Below are positions 48,299 to 57,778 of a stretch of DNA of 64,000 bases, piece by piece. Where the stretch lies: assembly GCF_014202475.1 (NCBI RefSeq), contig NZ_JACHGV010000007.1, positions 62,001-126,000 of the forward strand, in the 5' to 3' direction. This DNA is from Streptomyces paradoxus (GTDB taxonomy: Bacteria > Actinomycetota > Actinomycetes > Streptomycetales > Streptomycetaceae). The notes beneath the pieces are model-generated. The model had not been told where the DNA came from. It saw only the letters and a program-made list of their open reading frames with translations, and did no database searches. Each line of letters opens with the position of its first letter. The stretch's first letter is position 1. The position numbers and the translations under genes are program-made.

Positions 48299-50446
48299 TC
48301 ACGTGACGAAGAAGATCCCGGCGTCGGTGCCGGCCGGCGTGTACTCGGCGAGCCGGGCCCGGAGGCCGTCCTCGCGCTGCGGCCGGTACAGGTCGTGGAA
48401 GGCGCCCGTCTCGGCGCCGTCGTCGGCGCCGCGCCGGATCTGTTCGGGGCAGCGGTCGGACAGCAGCGCGTACCAGGGCGTGCCGTAGCGCTGGGAGGTG
48501 AACAGCGGCTTGGTGTCCTGGCAGCGGTGCCGGGGCGGGGTGCGTGAGCCGGCGGGGACGGCGCAGTGGCGCAGGCAGCCGATGCCGCGGCGGGCCACAT
48601 GGAGCCGGCCCGTGAAGACGCTGTTCTCCGCGATTCGCACCGCGTGCGTGTGGATCTCGCCGATGACCGTGGTGCGGTGCAGATGCAGCACCGCGTGGGC
48701 GTGGCGGCAGTCGGGGGCGGAGAGGGCCTCGCGGTCGTCGGCGGTGGCGTCGAGGACGCTGTCGCGGATGTGGATGTCGAGGGGGTCCTCGCTCACCTCG
48801 TCGCCGATGACCTCGATGGTGCCGAGGATGCTGTGCTCGACCTGGAGGCACGCGGTGGTGCGGTCCAGGACGATGCTCGGCTCCTCGGGCGAGTGCGGTG
48901 CGCACTCGGGCTCCAGCGACCAGCCGGGCACGAGCGTGCTGTGCCGTACGACGACGGCGCCCATCGCGCCGGTGACGTTGATGCCGCGCCCGGCGACCAG
49001 CAGCCCGTCGAGTACGACCCGGGGCCGCTCGTGCGGGGCGCAGTCGTCCGACACGGCCCGGATGTTGAGGGCGTCGGGGCGGTTGCTGTACCAGTCGAGC
49101 AGGCGGATGACGGGGCGGGTGCCCTCCGCCGCCCGCAGTTCGAGCCGGTCGCCCGGGTCGAGGTCGAAGTCCAGCTGTTCCTGGTAGGCGCCGCTGTGGG
49201 TGATCTCGATGATCCCGGCCGGCCCGGTCCGGCCGGCCCGGCGGTCGTGCTGCCAGGCCCGGTAGGCGTCCATGATCTGCCGGTGGGGCTGGCCGGGCCC
49301 GACCCGGTAGAACTCGGCGTCGGGACGCGGCTCCCGGTCGCGCTCGTACTCGCCGCCGCCCAGGTCGGCCGCGAAGGCGTAGTGGTAGTCGGCCCACACG
49401 CCCTGCCGGGGCGCGGACCGCGACCCGAACGCGATCCGGCCCAGCTCCGGGTCGACGGCCACCTGCCCGCGCCTGGGCCGGTAGCGCCAGTCCGACAGGT
49501 CGGCGACCACGATGTCCGAGGGCGGTACGGGATCGTCCTCGCCGTCGCGCCGGATGACGAAGCTCTTGCCGGGGCCGTAGTAGTCGAGCAGCCGGTCGTG
49601 CAGGAGACGGCGGGTGATGAACGCCGGGACGTTGTCGACGGTGGCGATGTGCGCCGGTGAGGGCTCCGGGAAGGGCTTGGTGGCCAGCGGGGTGTCGTTG
49701 CCGAGGATCGAGAAGGTGTAGAGGTTGCGGGCCCGGTCGATGCAGTAGGCCGGGGTCCGGGTCAGGGCGTACGCCTTCAGCCGCCACACGAACAGGGCGA
49801 CGCCCGCCGGGGTCCGGCCGCCCTGCCGGTACCGGGACCCGGCCCGCCGGACGTCGGCCGTGCGGGCCGTTCCGGCGAACGGACCGCCGCCGAGGGCGAG
49901 TTCGGCGCCGTCGCGCAGATCGGTCAGCCGGCCGCGTCCGCCCCGGTGGGTGCCGGTGCCGTACAGCTTGACCGGCTGGGTGTGGGCGACCTGCCGGGAC
50001 AGTTCGACGGCCCGGGCGGGCCAGGCCGCGACCTGCTCGGACAGTTCCTCCAGGAGATGCAGGGTGCCCTTGCGGCGACGGCTCGCGACCGTGGCGGCCA
50101 CGTCCCGGCGCGGCGCGACGGCCTCGGCGAGGGCGGCCCGGCCGCCGTCGTGCAGGCCGGTGGTGAGGACACGTTCGTAGCCGGGCAGGGTGCGGTAGCC
50201 GACCAGGTCGCCGAGGTACGGCAGCACCCAGGGCGCCGCCGTCTCCACGAACAGGTCCTCGTAGCCCTGCTGGACGCCGTCGCGGACGCGGTCGATCTGC
50301 TCGGCGACCACGGCGAGCAGGGCGCGCAGCGGCTCGCCCTCCTCGGCGTCGCGCAGCCGGTGCCGGCGGGGCAGCAGGTCGGCGAGTCCGTCCGGCTCCC
50401 TGGGCACCACCGGGGCCGTCGTCTCCGACTGGGGATCCGGGGACAT
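48299..50446 (-). CDS. Phage tail-I-like / beta-helix baseplate-fibre protein
   Basis: A 715-residue protein. The N-terminal 120 residues resemble tail protein I of contractile tails (LADLLPRRHRLRDAEEGEPLRALLAVVAEQIDRVRDGVQQGYEDLFVETAAPWVLPYLGDLVG). The centre is mixed. From about residue 440 to 640 short beta-strand repeats (RVVLDGLLVAGRGINVTGAMGAVVVRHSTLVPG, TTVIGEIHTHAVRIAENSVFTG) indicate a parallel beta-helix as in tailspikes, which could recognise a surface. The ATG at 50446 overlaps the previous stop (TGATG); a GTG at 50449 is equally possible. Confidence 0.75.
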   Translation of the reverse strand: MSPDPQSETTAPVVPREPDGLADLLPRRHRLRDAEEGEPLRALLAVVAEQIDRVRDGVQQGYEDLFVETAAPWVLPYLGDLVGYRTLPGYERVLTTGLHDGGRAALAEAVAPRRDVAATVASRRRKGTLHLLEELSEQVAAWPARAVELSRQVAHTQPVKLYGTGTHRGGRGRLTDLRDGAELALGGGPFAGTARTADVRRAGSRYRQGGRTPAGVALFVWRLKAYALTRTPAYCIDRARNLYTFSILGNDTPLATKPFPEPSPAHIATVDNVPAFITRRLLHDRLLDYYGPGKSFVIRRDGEDDPVPPSDIVVADLSDWRYRPRRGQVAVDPELGRIAFGSRSAPRQGVWADYHYAFAADLGGGEYERDREPRPDAEFYRVGPGQPHRQIMDAYRAWQHDRRAGRTGPAGIIEITHSGAYQEQLDFDLDPGDRLELRAAEGTRPVIRLLDWYSNRPDALNIRAVSDDCAPHERPRVVLDGLLVAGRGINVTGAMGAVVVRHSTLVPGWSLEPECAPHSPEEPSIVLDRTTACLQVEHSILGTIEVIGDEVSEDPLDIHIRDSVLDATADDREALSAPDCRHAHAVLHLHRTTVIGEIHTHAVRIAENSVFTGRLHVARRGIGCLRHCAVPAGSRTPPRHRCQDTKPLFTSQRYGTPWYALLSDRCPEQIRRGADDGAETGAFHDLYRPQREDGLRARLAEYTPAGTDAGIFFVT

Positions 50447-53400
50447 CACTTGACCTCCGTCAGAATCAGGGTGTCCGCGGCCCGGGGCGACAGCAGCGCG
50501 AGCTGGGCCGGGCGGATGCCGCGGAAGACGTACACCGACCGGCCCTTGGGAAGCCGCCGGGTGTCGGTGATGTCGGGGTTGAGGCGCAGCAGTCCGGCGA
50601 GCGGAACGCCGTACCGGGCGCAGACCTCCGACAGCGTCTCGCCGTTCTCGGCGCGGACCGTGTGGATCTTCTCGTCGTACGTCGCCGGGCGCGCCGGGAC
50701 GGACGCCTTGGGCGGGCCGGGGCGGGTGAGCACCTCGGTGAGTTCCGCCGGGGTGGCGGAGGCGGGTACTCCGGTGAAGACGTCTACGTCCACGTAGTCG
50801 ACGCCCGGCACGGTGTGGGCGGTGGCCAGGACCTCGGAGAGGCGGGCAGGCCGCCCCAGCTCCCGGCCCTCGAAGCCGAGCCGGTTCAGCAGGGCCTGCC
50901 GCAGCCGGGGTTCGACGTACTGCCAGGAGTGGCCGGGGGCGGTTCTCACCTTCGCGGCGATCAGCAGCAGGACCGGTTCCCGGCCGTCCACCCGGACCGG
51001 GAGGCCCGGGTCGCCGTACGCGGTGAGGGCGCCGCGCAACGCGGTCAGCGTGTCCGAGTCGGGGGCGATGGGCACGTCGTCCGTGCCGGCGACCGTCACG
51101 TGCAGCACCCTGCGCCGCCCGTCGAAGAGTTCGCGTGCCGCGGCCCGGCCGATGCCGGCGCGGGAGCGGGCGAAGTCCTCGTAGTCGGACTCGGACACCA
51201 GCCGGTCCAGCGCCGAGACGGCCAGCGGGACGGTACGGCGGGTCAGGCCCGGGCCGTCGGCGTCCGCACCGCCGGTGACCGGGCGCGGGTTGGTGACCGC
51301 GGTGACGCCGAGCGGCCGGGTGAGGGGCTGGGTGACGCGGTCCGCCGGCATGTTGGCCGCCTTGCCGGTGCCGAAGCGGTAGCGGGCGCGGACGTTCTCG
51401 TGGCCGGAGGGCAGCCGTGCGCCGTGCACACCGTCGCCGAAGGTCACCGTCGTGCGGCCGTCGGCGGTGGAGCCGGTGATGTAGACGCGTTCGGCCGGGC
51501 CGCGTCCGGCGAGGCTGTCGACCTCATGCCACAGCAGCCCGTCGACCCGGATCTCCAGGACCGGGGTGGCGCCGAGGGGGTTGTCGTCGGCGAGCCAGGT
51601 CAGCGGGGACTGCCAGAGCGCGAAGGTCTGGTTGACCCGGTCCGAGTCGCCGCTGCCGATGGCCTCCTCGCGGCTCTCGCCGTGGGTGGCCTCGACGACG
51701 TTGCCGAGGATGCGGACGCTTTCGCGGCGGTAGCGGTGGGCCAGGTCCCCGGTGAGCACGAGCCGGGTGTGGACGTGGTCGCCGGGCAGCCGGGGATCGA
51801 CGGCCGGATCGGCGGCGGCGATCGTGACCACTTCGGTGGCCCGCACCCCGGCCGTGCCCGGGATGTCGCTGCGTTCGCCCGACACGACGAGCGTGCGGCC
51901 GGGCCGCAACCCCTCGTACAGTTCGCCGAGTTCGATCTCGTTGCCGTGCACGTCCTCGCCGAGGGGTTCGTCCGCGAGGCGCAGGGGCTCCCCCGCCGCG
52001 TGCACGGTGGTGTCGCGGATGTGCGACAGCAGGACGTCGAACTCGTCCAGCCAGGGGTCGGCGAGGGTGAGTTCGGTACCGCGGCCGGTGATGCCGTAGT
52101 TGGTGTACGCGGCGGTACGGGCGGCCACCACCTGGGTGGTGACGAACCGCAGCTTCGGATCGCCGGGCACTCCGCCCTCGGCGCCCTTGGCGGGCCGCCG
52201 GATCGCCACCCAGCTGCCGACGGTGATGCCCTCGTGCACGGTGTCCAGCTGGAGCGTGCGGCGGTTGACCGGCTCCGGCTTGCTGGCGATGACGACCTCT
52301 ACGCCCGGCTCGGCGCTGCCCGCGGTGTACTTGAGGCCGACCTCGTACTCGCCGTGCGTGAACTGCTCGCTCGCGCCGGGCCTCAGGGCGATCTGCTCGG
52401 ACGTGCCGTTGTGGACACCGACGTGGACCAGGCCCTCGTCGTCGGGCCGTGACACGAACAGGGTGCGCTCGGGCAGGGCGGAGAGGAAGCGGACCGTGAC
52501 GCCGGGTTCCTGGGGGTCGGCGGGCCTGGGGGTTCCCCCGCTCGAGCGATGTCGAGAGTGGGGGAGGTTGAGCCAGTTCAGGTCGCGGTCCTGGCCGGAG
52601 CGCACGGACAGCTCGACCTGGCCGGGACCGAGGGTGAAGGTGACCGGCCGGGTGACGGGCAGGTTCTCGGCGCGCTGGTCCGAGCTGCTGCCCTCGACGT
52701 ACTGGAACTCGGCCCGGACCGGTGACTTGCCCGTCGTGTCGAACACGACCCGAAGGCCGGCCAGCACCGCGCCGGTGAGGGGCCAGTCGGCGGTGCGGAT
52801 GACCCGTCCGCGATCGTCCTGGACCGGCTTCAGCGGGGCCGCCGCACCGAAGGGGGCCGCGGTGACGCGCAGGGCGAGCAGTTCGCGCAGGAGCCGCGGG
52901 GCACCGGGGGCGGCGGCCGTGCGCCAGGCCGGGTAGACGCTGCCGAGGCCGGGGTCGAGGGCGGCGAGGAGCCGGGCGGTGTCAGTGCCCGGGAGCTGCC
53001 GACCGGTGGGGGCGGTGGGGGCGGATGTGCCGGCGCGCAGCGCGGGAAGCAGATCGCCCAAGGCTTTCAGAGCGGCGGTGCGTGGGTCGCCCCCCAGGGG
53101 CGCGGGGAACTGCGCGACCAGCCCGGACGGCGCCGCGGACTCGACCGTCTGCGCCGGAGCCAACGCCAAAGCCCGCTCGGCCAGTTCCGCCAGCACCGCT
53201 TCCAGCCGCTCGAACCACGCCCCGACGTCCTCGTACGGCGTGGCCAGCACCTGAGCCTCACCGAGCCTGGCAACGGGCTCCACAAGCCGCGCAGCGAGCC
53301 GCTCGGGCGTCTTCACACCGTCCAGGTCCGCCCGCAACGGCGCGAGCACCTGGTCCTCGAAGTCCTCGATCAGCCGGCTGACCGGACGCGGGTTGGGCAC

Positions 53401-54279
53401 CTCCGGCGTCGGCGGCTCCTCCCCCGGCTCGCCGGGCAGCGCGGGCAGCGCGATCCAGCGCCGCACCTCGTCGACGAGTTCCTTCAGCGTCGGCGGCGCC
53501 GACTTCGGCAGCGAGATCGCCGTGATCCCGTCGTCCCGGTCGACCCGCGTCTTCGCCACCGGCAGCAGCTTGCGCTCGCCGCCCGCGCCTTCGCCGAAGA
53601 CGAACAGCAGCTGGTCGCCGGTCTGGAGGGAGAGCCCCGTGCCCTCGACGAACAGCTCGGAGCGCTTCTCCAGGTCCTGCGGGGTGACGAGCGAGGGACG
53701 ACGTCGCCGGACCTTCAGTTCGTTGAAGTCCCAGCGGGCCGTCAGGTCCCGGCTGGTCTCGAAGGTCAGCGACTCCTCGTCGGCCGACGCGGGCACGCTG
53801 TGACTGCGCGCCCCGCGCGGGACGAGCACGTTCTGGGCCTCGGCGCGCGGGTCGCGTTCGAGGGTGTACGCCAGGTGCGTGGCGGCGGCGACGCCGGGAC
53901 GGGGGCGGTGCCCGACGAGCCGGCCGAGCAGCACCAGGGAGCGGTGCTCGTTCGCGGTGCGGATGTAGGCCTCGTCGGCGATCCGCTCGGAGTGGAAGGT
54001 GAGCAGGTCGCCGAGGACGGCGGTGGCGTCGAGCAGGCCGATCGCCGGGTCGTCCGGGGTGCGGACGGTGAGGTCACCGAGCGCCGGGTAGGCGGGCGAG
54101 GCGAGCCGGTCGAGCAGGGCGGCCCGGAAGGAGCCGTACGCGCCGACGCGGTAGTCCAGCGCGGTGCGGCCGGGCGCGTTGTGCGGCGGGGCGGGTGCGA
54201 GGCGCTCGTCGTGGCCGTCGCGGCAGCTGCCACCGCAGCCGCACTCGTCGGTCTGAGTGACCGGGTGCGTGTCCCTCAT
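50446..54279 (-). CDS. Large baseplate protein J-like (second copy) with C-terminal LysM
   Basis: A 1277-residue baseplate assembly protein. The N-terminus is Cys-rich (CGCGGSC). GpJ-like wedge modules are recognisable: TVTFGDGVHGARLPSGHENVRARYRFGTGKAANMPADRVTQ, RTVPLAVSALDRLVSESDYEDFARSRAGIGRAAA and PGVDYVDVDVF. Residues about 1195-1245 form a LysM-type module (HTVRAENGETLSEVCARYGVPLAGLLRLNPD), unusual for a gpJ protein. Around residue 575 a Ser/Arg/Gly-rich insert is encoded by a hairpin repeat (52526-52567). The ATG overlaps the first J gene by 4 nt (ATGA). Confidence 0.83.
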   Translation of the reverse strand: MRDTHPVTQTDECGCGGSCRDGHDERLAPAPPHNAPGRTALDYRVGAYGSFRAALLDRLASPAYPALGDLTVRTPDDPAIGLLDATAVLGDLLTFHSERIADEAYIRTANEHRSLVLLGRLVGHRPRPGVAAATHLAYTLERDPRAEAQNVLVPRGARSHSVPASADEESLTFETSRDLTARWDFNELKVRRRRPSLVTPQDLEKRSELFVEGTGLSLQTGDQLLFVFGEGAGGERKLLPVAKTRVDRDDGITAISLPKSAPPTLKELVDEVRRWIALPALPGEPGEEPPTPEVPNPRPVSRLIEDFEDQVLAPLRADLDGVKTPERLAARLVEPVARLGEAQVLATPYEDVGAWFERLEAVLAELAERALALAPAQTVESAAPSGLVAQFPAPLGGDPRTAALKALGDLLPALRAGTSAPTAPTGRQLPGTDTARLLAALDPGLGSVYPAWRTAAAPGAPRLLRELLALRVTAAPFGAAAPLKPVQDDRGRVIRTADWPLTGAVLAGLRVVFDTTGKSPVRAEFQYVEGSSSDQRAENLPVTRPVTFTLGPGQVELSVRSGQDRDLNWLNLPHSRHRSSGGTPRPADPQEPGVTVRFLSALPERTLFVSRPDDEGLVHVGVHNGTSEQIALRPGASEQFTHGEYEVGLKYTAGSAEPGVEVVIASKPEPVNRRTLQLDTVHEGITVGSWVAIRRPAKGAEGGVPGDPKLRFVTTQVVAARTAAYTNYGITGRGTELTLADPWLDEFDVLLSHIRDTTVHAAGEPLRLADEPLGEDVHGNEIELGELYEGLRPGRTLVVSGERSDIPGTAGVRATEVVTIAAADPAVDPRLPGDHVHTRLVLTGDLAHRYRRESVRILGNVVEATHGESREEAIGSGDSDRVNQTFALWQSPLTWLADDNPLGATPVLEIRVDGLLWHEVDSLAGRGPAERVYITGSTADGRTTVTFGDGVHGARLPSGHENVRARYRFGTGKAANMPADRVTQPLTRPLGVTAVTNPRPVTGGADADGPGLTRRTVPLAVSALDRLVSESDYEDFARSRAGIGRAAARELFDGRRRVLHVTVAGTDDVPIAPDSDTLTALRGALTAYGDPGLPVRVDGREPVLLLIAAKVRTAPGHSWQYVEPRLRQALLNRLGFEGRELGRPARLSEVLATAHTVPGVDYVDVDVFTGVPASATPAELTEVLTRPGPPKASVPARPATYDEKIHTVRAENGETLSEVCARYGVPLAGLLRLNPDITDTRRLPKGRSVYVFRGIRPAQLALLSPRAADTLILTEVK
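52526..52567. repeat. Short hairpin repeat of Streptomyces intergenic type inside a coding sequence
   Basis: The plus strand has a GGGGG-TTCCCCC-GCTCGA core, then TCGAGAG-TGGGGG. CCCCC and CTCGA pair with TCGAG and GGGGG to give an interrupted stem. I recall near-identical CCCCC-CTCGAG-TCGAGAG-GGGGG elements from many Streptomyces intergenic regions. Here it is read in frame as HSRHRSSGGTPRP within the second J-like protein. Confidence 0.6.
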
Positions 54280-57200
54280 CGGGCACCTCCCAGGGATATC
54301 GCCAGCAGGCCGTTCTCCGGCCGGTCCGGGTCGTTGTCGCAGGTGGCGATCTCCAGCGGGCCGAGCCGCAGCACGCCGTCCTCCCTCTCTCCTCGGTCCT
54401 GTCCGGACAGCCGCCGCAGCCGGGTGACCTCGACGCCCTCCACTCCGGGCACGGCCGCGGCGGCGGCGACCAGGCGGCTGAGCCGGACCGGCCCGCCGAA
54501 GGTCAGCGCGTCCGGGTGGAAGAATCCGAGCCGTCCGCCGGGCAGCCGTCCGCTGCCGAGCACGCGGTACAGCTCGGCCAGGATCTGCCCGTGCTGGTGG
54601 CCGGGCCTGGCGCAGACGCTCAGGGCGATGTCGAGCGGCACCAGCCGGGCGGGCCCCACGACGAGGTCGTGGCCGATGCGCCGGTACGTCTCCAGGGCCT
54701 GGGCGACCGAGTCGAGCAGGTCCGGCGACGGGTCGGCGGTGCCGTACGCGTCGATCGCGACGTGCGCCTCCTGGACGCTGCCGGTCCAGCGGAGTTCGGC
54801 CGCCGCCCGCTGCACCCCGGGCAGCGCGCCTGCGAGGGCGGCGTAGTCCTCGGCGGTGACCGCGCGCAGCCGGGTGCGGCGCAGGTCGAGCGGGGCCAGC
54901 TGGCGCACCTGCTCGACGGGCTCGGGCCGGGTGCCGCCGGTGGCGGGCAGCGGGTTGCGTACGACGGCGACCGGCGCCTCGCACTCGCCCTGCACGACCA
55001 GGTGGTTGATGGCCTCGGCGCCGACGTTTCCGGCGGTGCCGCCGCCGAGCCGGTAGCGCGGCTCCATCTGGGCGCCGGGGGTGGGCTTCGCGCCGTGGCG
55101 GCCGTCGCCGAAGCGCAGGGCGAGGCGGCCGTCGTCCTCCAGTTCGCCCACGAAGTGCCGCTCGCGCGGCCCGCTGTCGAGCAGGTCGCGGCGCGGCGCC
55201 CAGGTCTCGCCGTCGCCGTGCAGGCGTACAGCGGGCAGCGCCTTGCGCGGATCCTGGTCGAGGGCGGCGGTCGCGGGGCCGCGCAGAACGGTCTCCTCGG
55301 GGTGCAGTCCGGCCGCGTACGCCGGGCCCCAGGCGTGGGCGATCTCCCAGGCGATGTGCCCGTCGAGCACGGTGCCCGCGCGGGCCCGGGCGGCGAGGAC
55401 TTCGAGGCGGCGCAGTTTGGTTCCGAGCAACTGGTCGCCGCGGTGCAGGAGTTCGCGCAGGGCGCGGACCGGGTGGCTGCGCAGGTCGAGGCGTTCCAGC
55501 AGGTCGAGCCCGTAGATGACGGCGAGTTCGGCGATCTCCTTCTCGGCGAGGCCGTCCCGGTCGCGGGCGCTGCGCCACAGTTCGGCCAGCCGCTGCCGGA
55601 CCTGGTCCGCGATGGCCGCGATCCGTGCGGCCTGTCCCGCCGCGACGGTGCCGGGGTCGGGGAAGGGGACTGCCTGGGTGACGGGCGTGCGGCCGAGGAC
55701 CGGGCGGAAGCGGGGCGTGATGCCCGGGTAGACCGACTGGGCGAGCAGGGTGTGCAGCGCGGCGGCCTGTGCGTACGCCGTGCCGGGCACGACCTGTTCG
55801 TGCCGTTGGCCGGCGCTCTCCAGACCGAGGCCGGCGCGGTTGGTGGCGGCCTCGCCGACGACGTCGAAGAGCTCGTGGACGTCGCCGGGCACGAGCGCGC
55901 GGCCCGAACGGGTCTGTTCCGTCAGGGCGTTGATCAGCCGCGCGGGCGCGTTGCCCTCCTCGGTGTCCCGGCAGCCGGAGGCGGGCCGGTCGCAGGGGGC
56001 GACGACGGCGGGCACGGGCGGCACGGTGATCGTCTCCGGGAGCCCGGTCAGGGTGCGTCCGTGGTCCACGAGGACGACGTTGCCGCGGGCGAGGGTGACG
56101 TCCTCCACGGGCAGGCAGTCGCGGCCGCCGCGGGTGGCGAGGCGGAGCGGGAAACGCAGCGCGTCCTCGGCGGCCCAGGTGACCTCCAGGACCGGCTGGT
56201 CCTCGATCCGGTCCAGGCCGGGGGTGACGGAGGTGAGGCGGACGGCCTGGCGGTGCGCGGGGTCGGCGTCGCCCGGGGTGCCGGTGCGCGGGCCCTTCAC
56301 CTCTTCCAGGACGATCACGTCACCCGGCCGCAGGGCCAGCCGGCGCTCGCGGCACGTCTCCGGGTCCGCCCACGCGTCCCGCAGGGTGGCCGCCGTGGCG
56401 CCCCGGGGCAGCGAGCACACCTCACCGCCCCAGGTCCACAGCCGGATCGCGTTGTGCGCCACGCGCAGCTCCAGCGGGTCGGCGGCGACGACCGGTTCGA
56501 AGACCTCGACCGAACCGCGCTCGTCGAGGTCCCCGAGTTCGGCCTCGTCGATCACCGTGCCGGGCTCGGGCCGGTCGTGCGGGTCCAGGCTGCGCACGTC
56601 GACGGATGCGAAGCGGAACGTGCCCGGGGCGAGCGTCCGGTCGTCCGCCGTCCGGACGGTGACGTACGCGCGGGCGTTGCAGCCGTCGTGCATCGCGTAG
56701 TCGATGAGCCGCACGTGGCGGCGGACGGAGACGCGGCGGCGGGCGGTGTCGAGGTAGGCCTCGGTGGCGACGGCGTCCTGCTGGTAGCTGATCCGGTCGC
56801 CGGTGTACGCGAGCAGTTCGACGAGGGTCGTGCCCAGGTCGGCGGGGTTGCGCTCGACCCAGTCGGGGGTGGTGAGCGCGAGCCGGTCCAGCAGGACCTT
56901 GCGGATGGTGTCGTAGTCGCGGGCCGTGTAGTCGATGACGGGCGCGGCCGGGAAGGACGGCTCCTCGTGCGGTTCGTCCTTGCAGTCGAAGGGGGTCGGG
57001 CAGTCGGCCCGGAAGGCGAACGTGGCGCTGTGGTAGCGCTGGTCGAAGCCGCGGTACGGCTCGGTGCCGGGCCGACCGTACGGGTCGGTCTCGACGAGCG
57101 AGAGCCGGTAGCGGGAGGTGTCGCCGGCCCGGTCGAGGGTGACGTAGAGCCGGTCGTCGAGCTCCGGGTCGTCGTCGCGTTCGACGCTGACGTCGAGGGC

Positions 57201-57386
57201 GGTGATGCCGGTGACGCGGCGGCCGCCGTCGATGCGGACGTTCTCGGGGCCGAGGCCGTGCGGGGCCTTGCCGAGGAAGGTGACGGTGAGCAGCAGCCCG
57301 GTGTCGTCGGCCTCGACGGTGTCGACGCCGTTCAGCCGGGCGGCCCGCACCTTGCTGCGGCGGGACGCGGTGGTGCCGGTGGTCAT
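54276..57386 (-). CDS. Large baseplate protein J-like (first copy)
   Basis: A 1036-residue putative baseplate assembly protein. An N-terminal beta-sandwich of about 115 residues (AARLNGVDTVEADDTGLLLTVTFLGKAPHGLGPENVRIDG) is followed by the J core: YTARDYDTIRKVLLDRLALTTPDWVERNPADLGTTLVELLAYTGDRISYQQDAVATEAYLDTARRR. Later come ALRFGDGRHGAKPTPGAQMEPRYRLGGGTAGNVGAEAI and VTAEDYAALAGALPGVQRA. Such proteins build the wedges of contractile-system baseplates and trigger sheath contraction. Starts overlap on both sides (ATGA with gp25 and with the second J gene), implying stoichiometric co-translation. Confidence 0.87.
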   Translation of the reverse strand: MTTGTTASRRSKVRAARLNGVDTVEADDTGLLLTVTFLGKAPHGLGPENVRIDGGRRVTGITALDVSVERDDDPELDDRLYVTLDRAGDTSRYRLSLVETDPYGRPGTEPYRGFDQRYHSATFAFRADCPTPFDCKDEPHEEPSFPAAPVIDYTARDYDTIRKVLLDRLALTTPDWVERNPADLGTTLVELLAYTGDRISYQQDAVATEAYLDTARRRVSVRRHVRLIDYAMHDGCNARAYVTVRTADDRTLAPGTFRFASVDVRSLDPHDRPEPGTVIDEAELGDLDERGSVEVFEPVVAADPLELRVAHNAIRLWTWGGEVCSLPRGATAATLRDAWADPETCRERRLALRPGDVIVLEEVKGPRTGTPGDADPAHRQAVRLTSVTPGLDRIEDQPVLEVTWAAEDALRFPLRLATRGGRDCLPVEDVTLARGNVVLVDHGRTLTGLPETITVPPVPAVVAPCDRPASGCRDTEEGNAPARLINALTEQTRSGRALVPGDVHELFDVVGEAATNRAGLGLESAGQRHEQVVPGTAYAQAAALHTLLAQSVYPGITPRFRPVLGRTPVTQAVPFPDPGTVAAGQAARIAAIADQVRQRLAELWRSARDRDGLAEKEIAELAVIYGLDLLERLDLRSHPVRALRELLHRGDQLLGTKLRRLEVLAARARAGTVLDGHIAWEIAHAWGPAYAAGLHPEETVLRGPATAALDQDPRKALPAVRLHGDGETWAPRRDLLDSGPRERHFVGELEDDGRLALRFGDGRHGAKPTPGAQMEPRYRLGGGTAGNVGAEAINHLVVQGECEAPVAVVRNPLPATGGTRPEPVEQVRQLAPLDLRRTRLRAVTAEDYAALAGALPGVQRAAAELRWTGSVQEAHVAIDAYGTADPSPDLLDSVAQALETYRRIGHDLVVGPARLVPLDIALSVCARPGHQHGQILAELYRVLGSGRLPGGRLGFFHPDALTFGGPVRLSRLVAAAAAVPGVEGVEVTRLRRLSGQDRGEREDGVLRLGPLEIATCDNDPDRPENGLLAISLGGAR

Positions 57387-57778
57387 GCGGCGGCCCTCCC
57401 TTCGAAGACGTCGTCGCGCCGGGCGCCGGTGGCGCGGACGGCGTACGACAGGTGCACGCGCACGGAGTGGTCCTCGCTGACGATGTCGAGGGCCGTTATG
57501 TCAATGAGGTGGCCCAGCCAGCGCTGCAGCGCGGCCTGCACGGACAGTTCGAGCGTGCTGATCAGCTCGGGGCTGCTGGGTGCGAACACCAGGTCCAGCA
57601 GCCCGCAGCCGAAGTCCGGGCGCATCACGCGCTCGCCGGGGCTGGTGAACAGCAGCTGCTCGATCAGGTCGTGGACGTGCTCTGGGTGCGTGGCGTGCGC
57701 GGTGCGTCCGCGGCGGTCCGCCCGCAGCGGGAACGCGATGTCGGAACGGGGCCCGGCGGCCCGGCCGTGGGGGCTCAT
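57383..57778 (-). CDS. gp25-like baseplate wedge protein
   Basis: A 131-residue protein of the T4 gp25/phage W family: IAFPLRADRRGRTAHATHPEHVHDLIEQLLFTSPGERVMRPDFGCGLLDLVFAPSSPELISTLELSVQAALQRWL. The EPR-like core that contacts the sheath initiator is replaced by GERVMRPDFG, as usual in this family. The ATG at 57778 overlaps the PAAR stop (ATGA) and the TGA overlaps the J start, so it is translationally embedded in the baseplate operon. A longer reading upstream would overlap the PAAR gene and is unlikely. Confidence 0.88.
   Translation of the reverse strand: MSPHGRAAGPRSDIAFPLRADRRGRTAHATHPEHVHDLIEQLLFTSPGERVMRPDFGCGLLDLVFAPSSPELISTLELSVQAALQRWLGHLIDITALDIVSEDHSVRVHLSYAVRATGARRDDVFEGRAAA

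Noticed and set aside
46692..49787. Upstream extension of the amidase frame to a 1330-codon protein
   Set aside because: The extension is Arg/Pro/Gly nonsense that overlaps DUF6519 and tail-I coding sequence; the ATG at 46691 has the amidase start and coupling to the preceding stop.
54280..55578. Upstream extension of the second gpJ frame by 433 codons
   Set aside because: It lies within the first gpJ gene in another frame and is low-complexity; the ATGA overlap at 54276-54279 gives a natural start.
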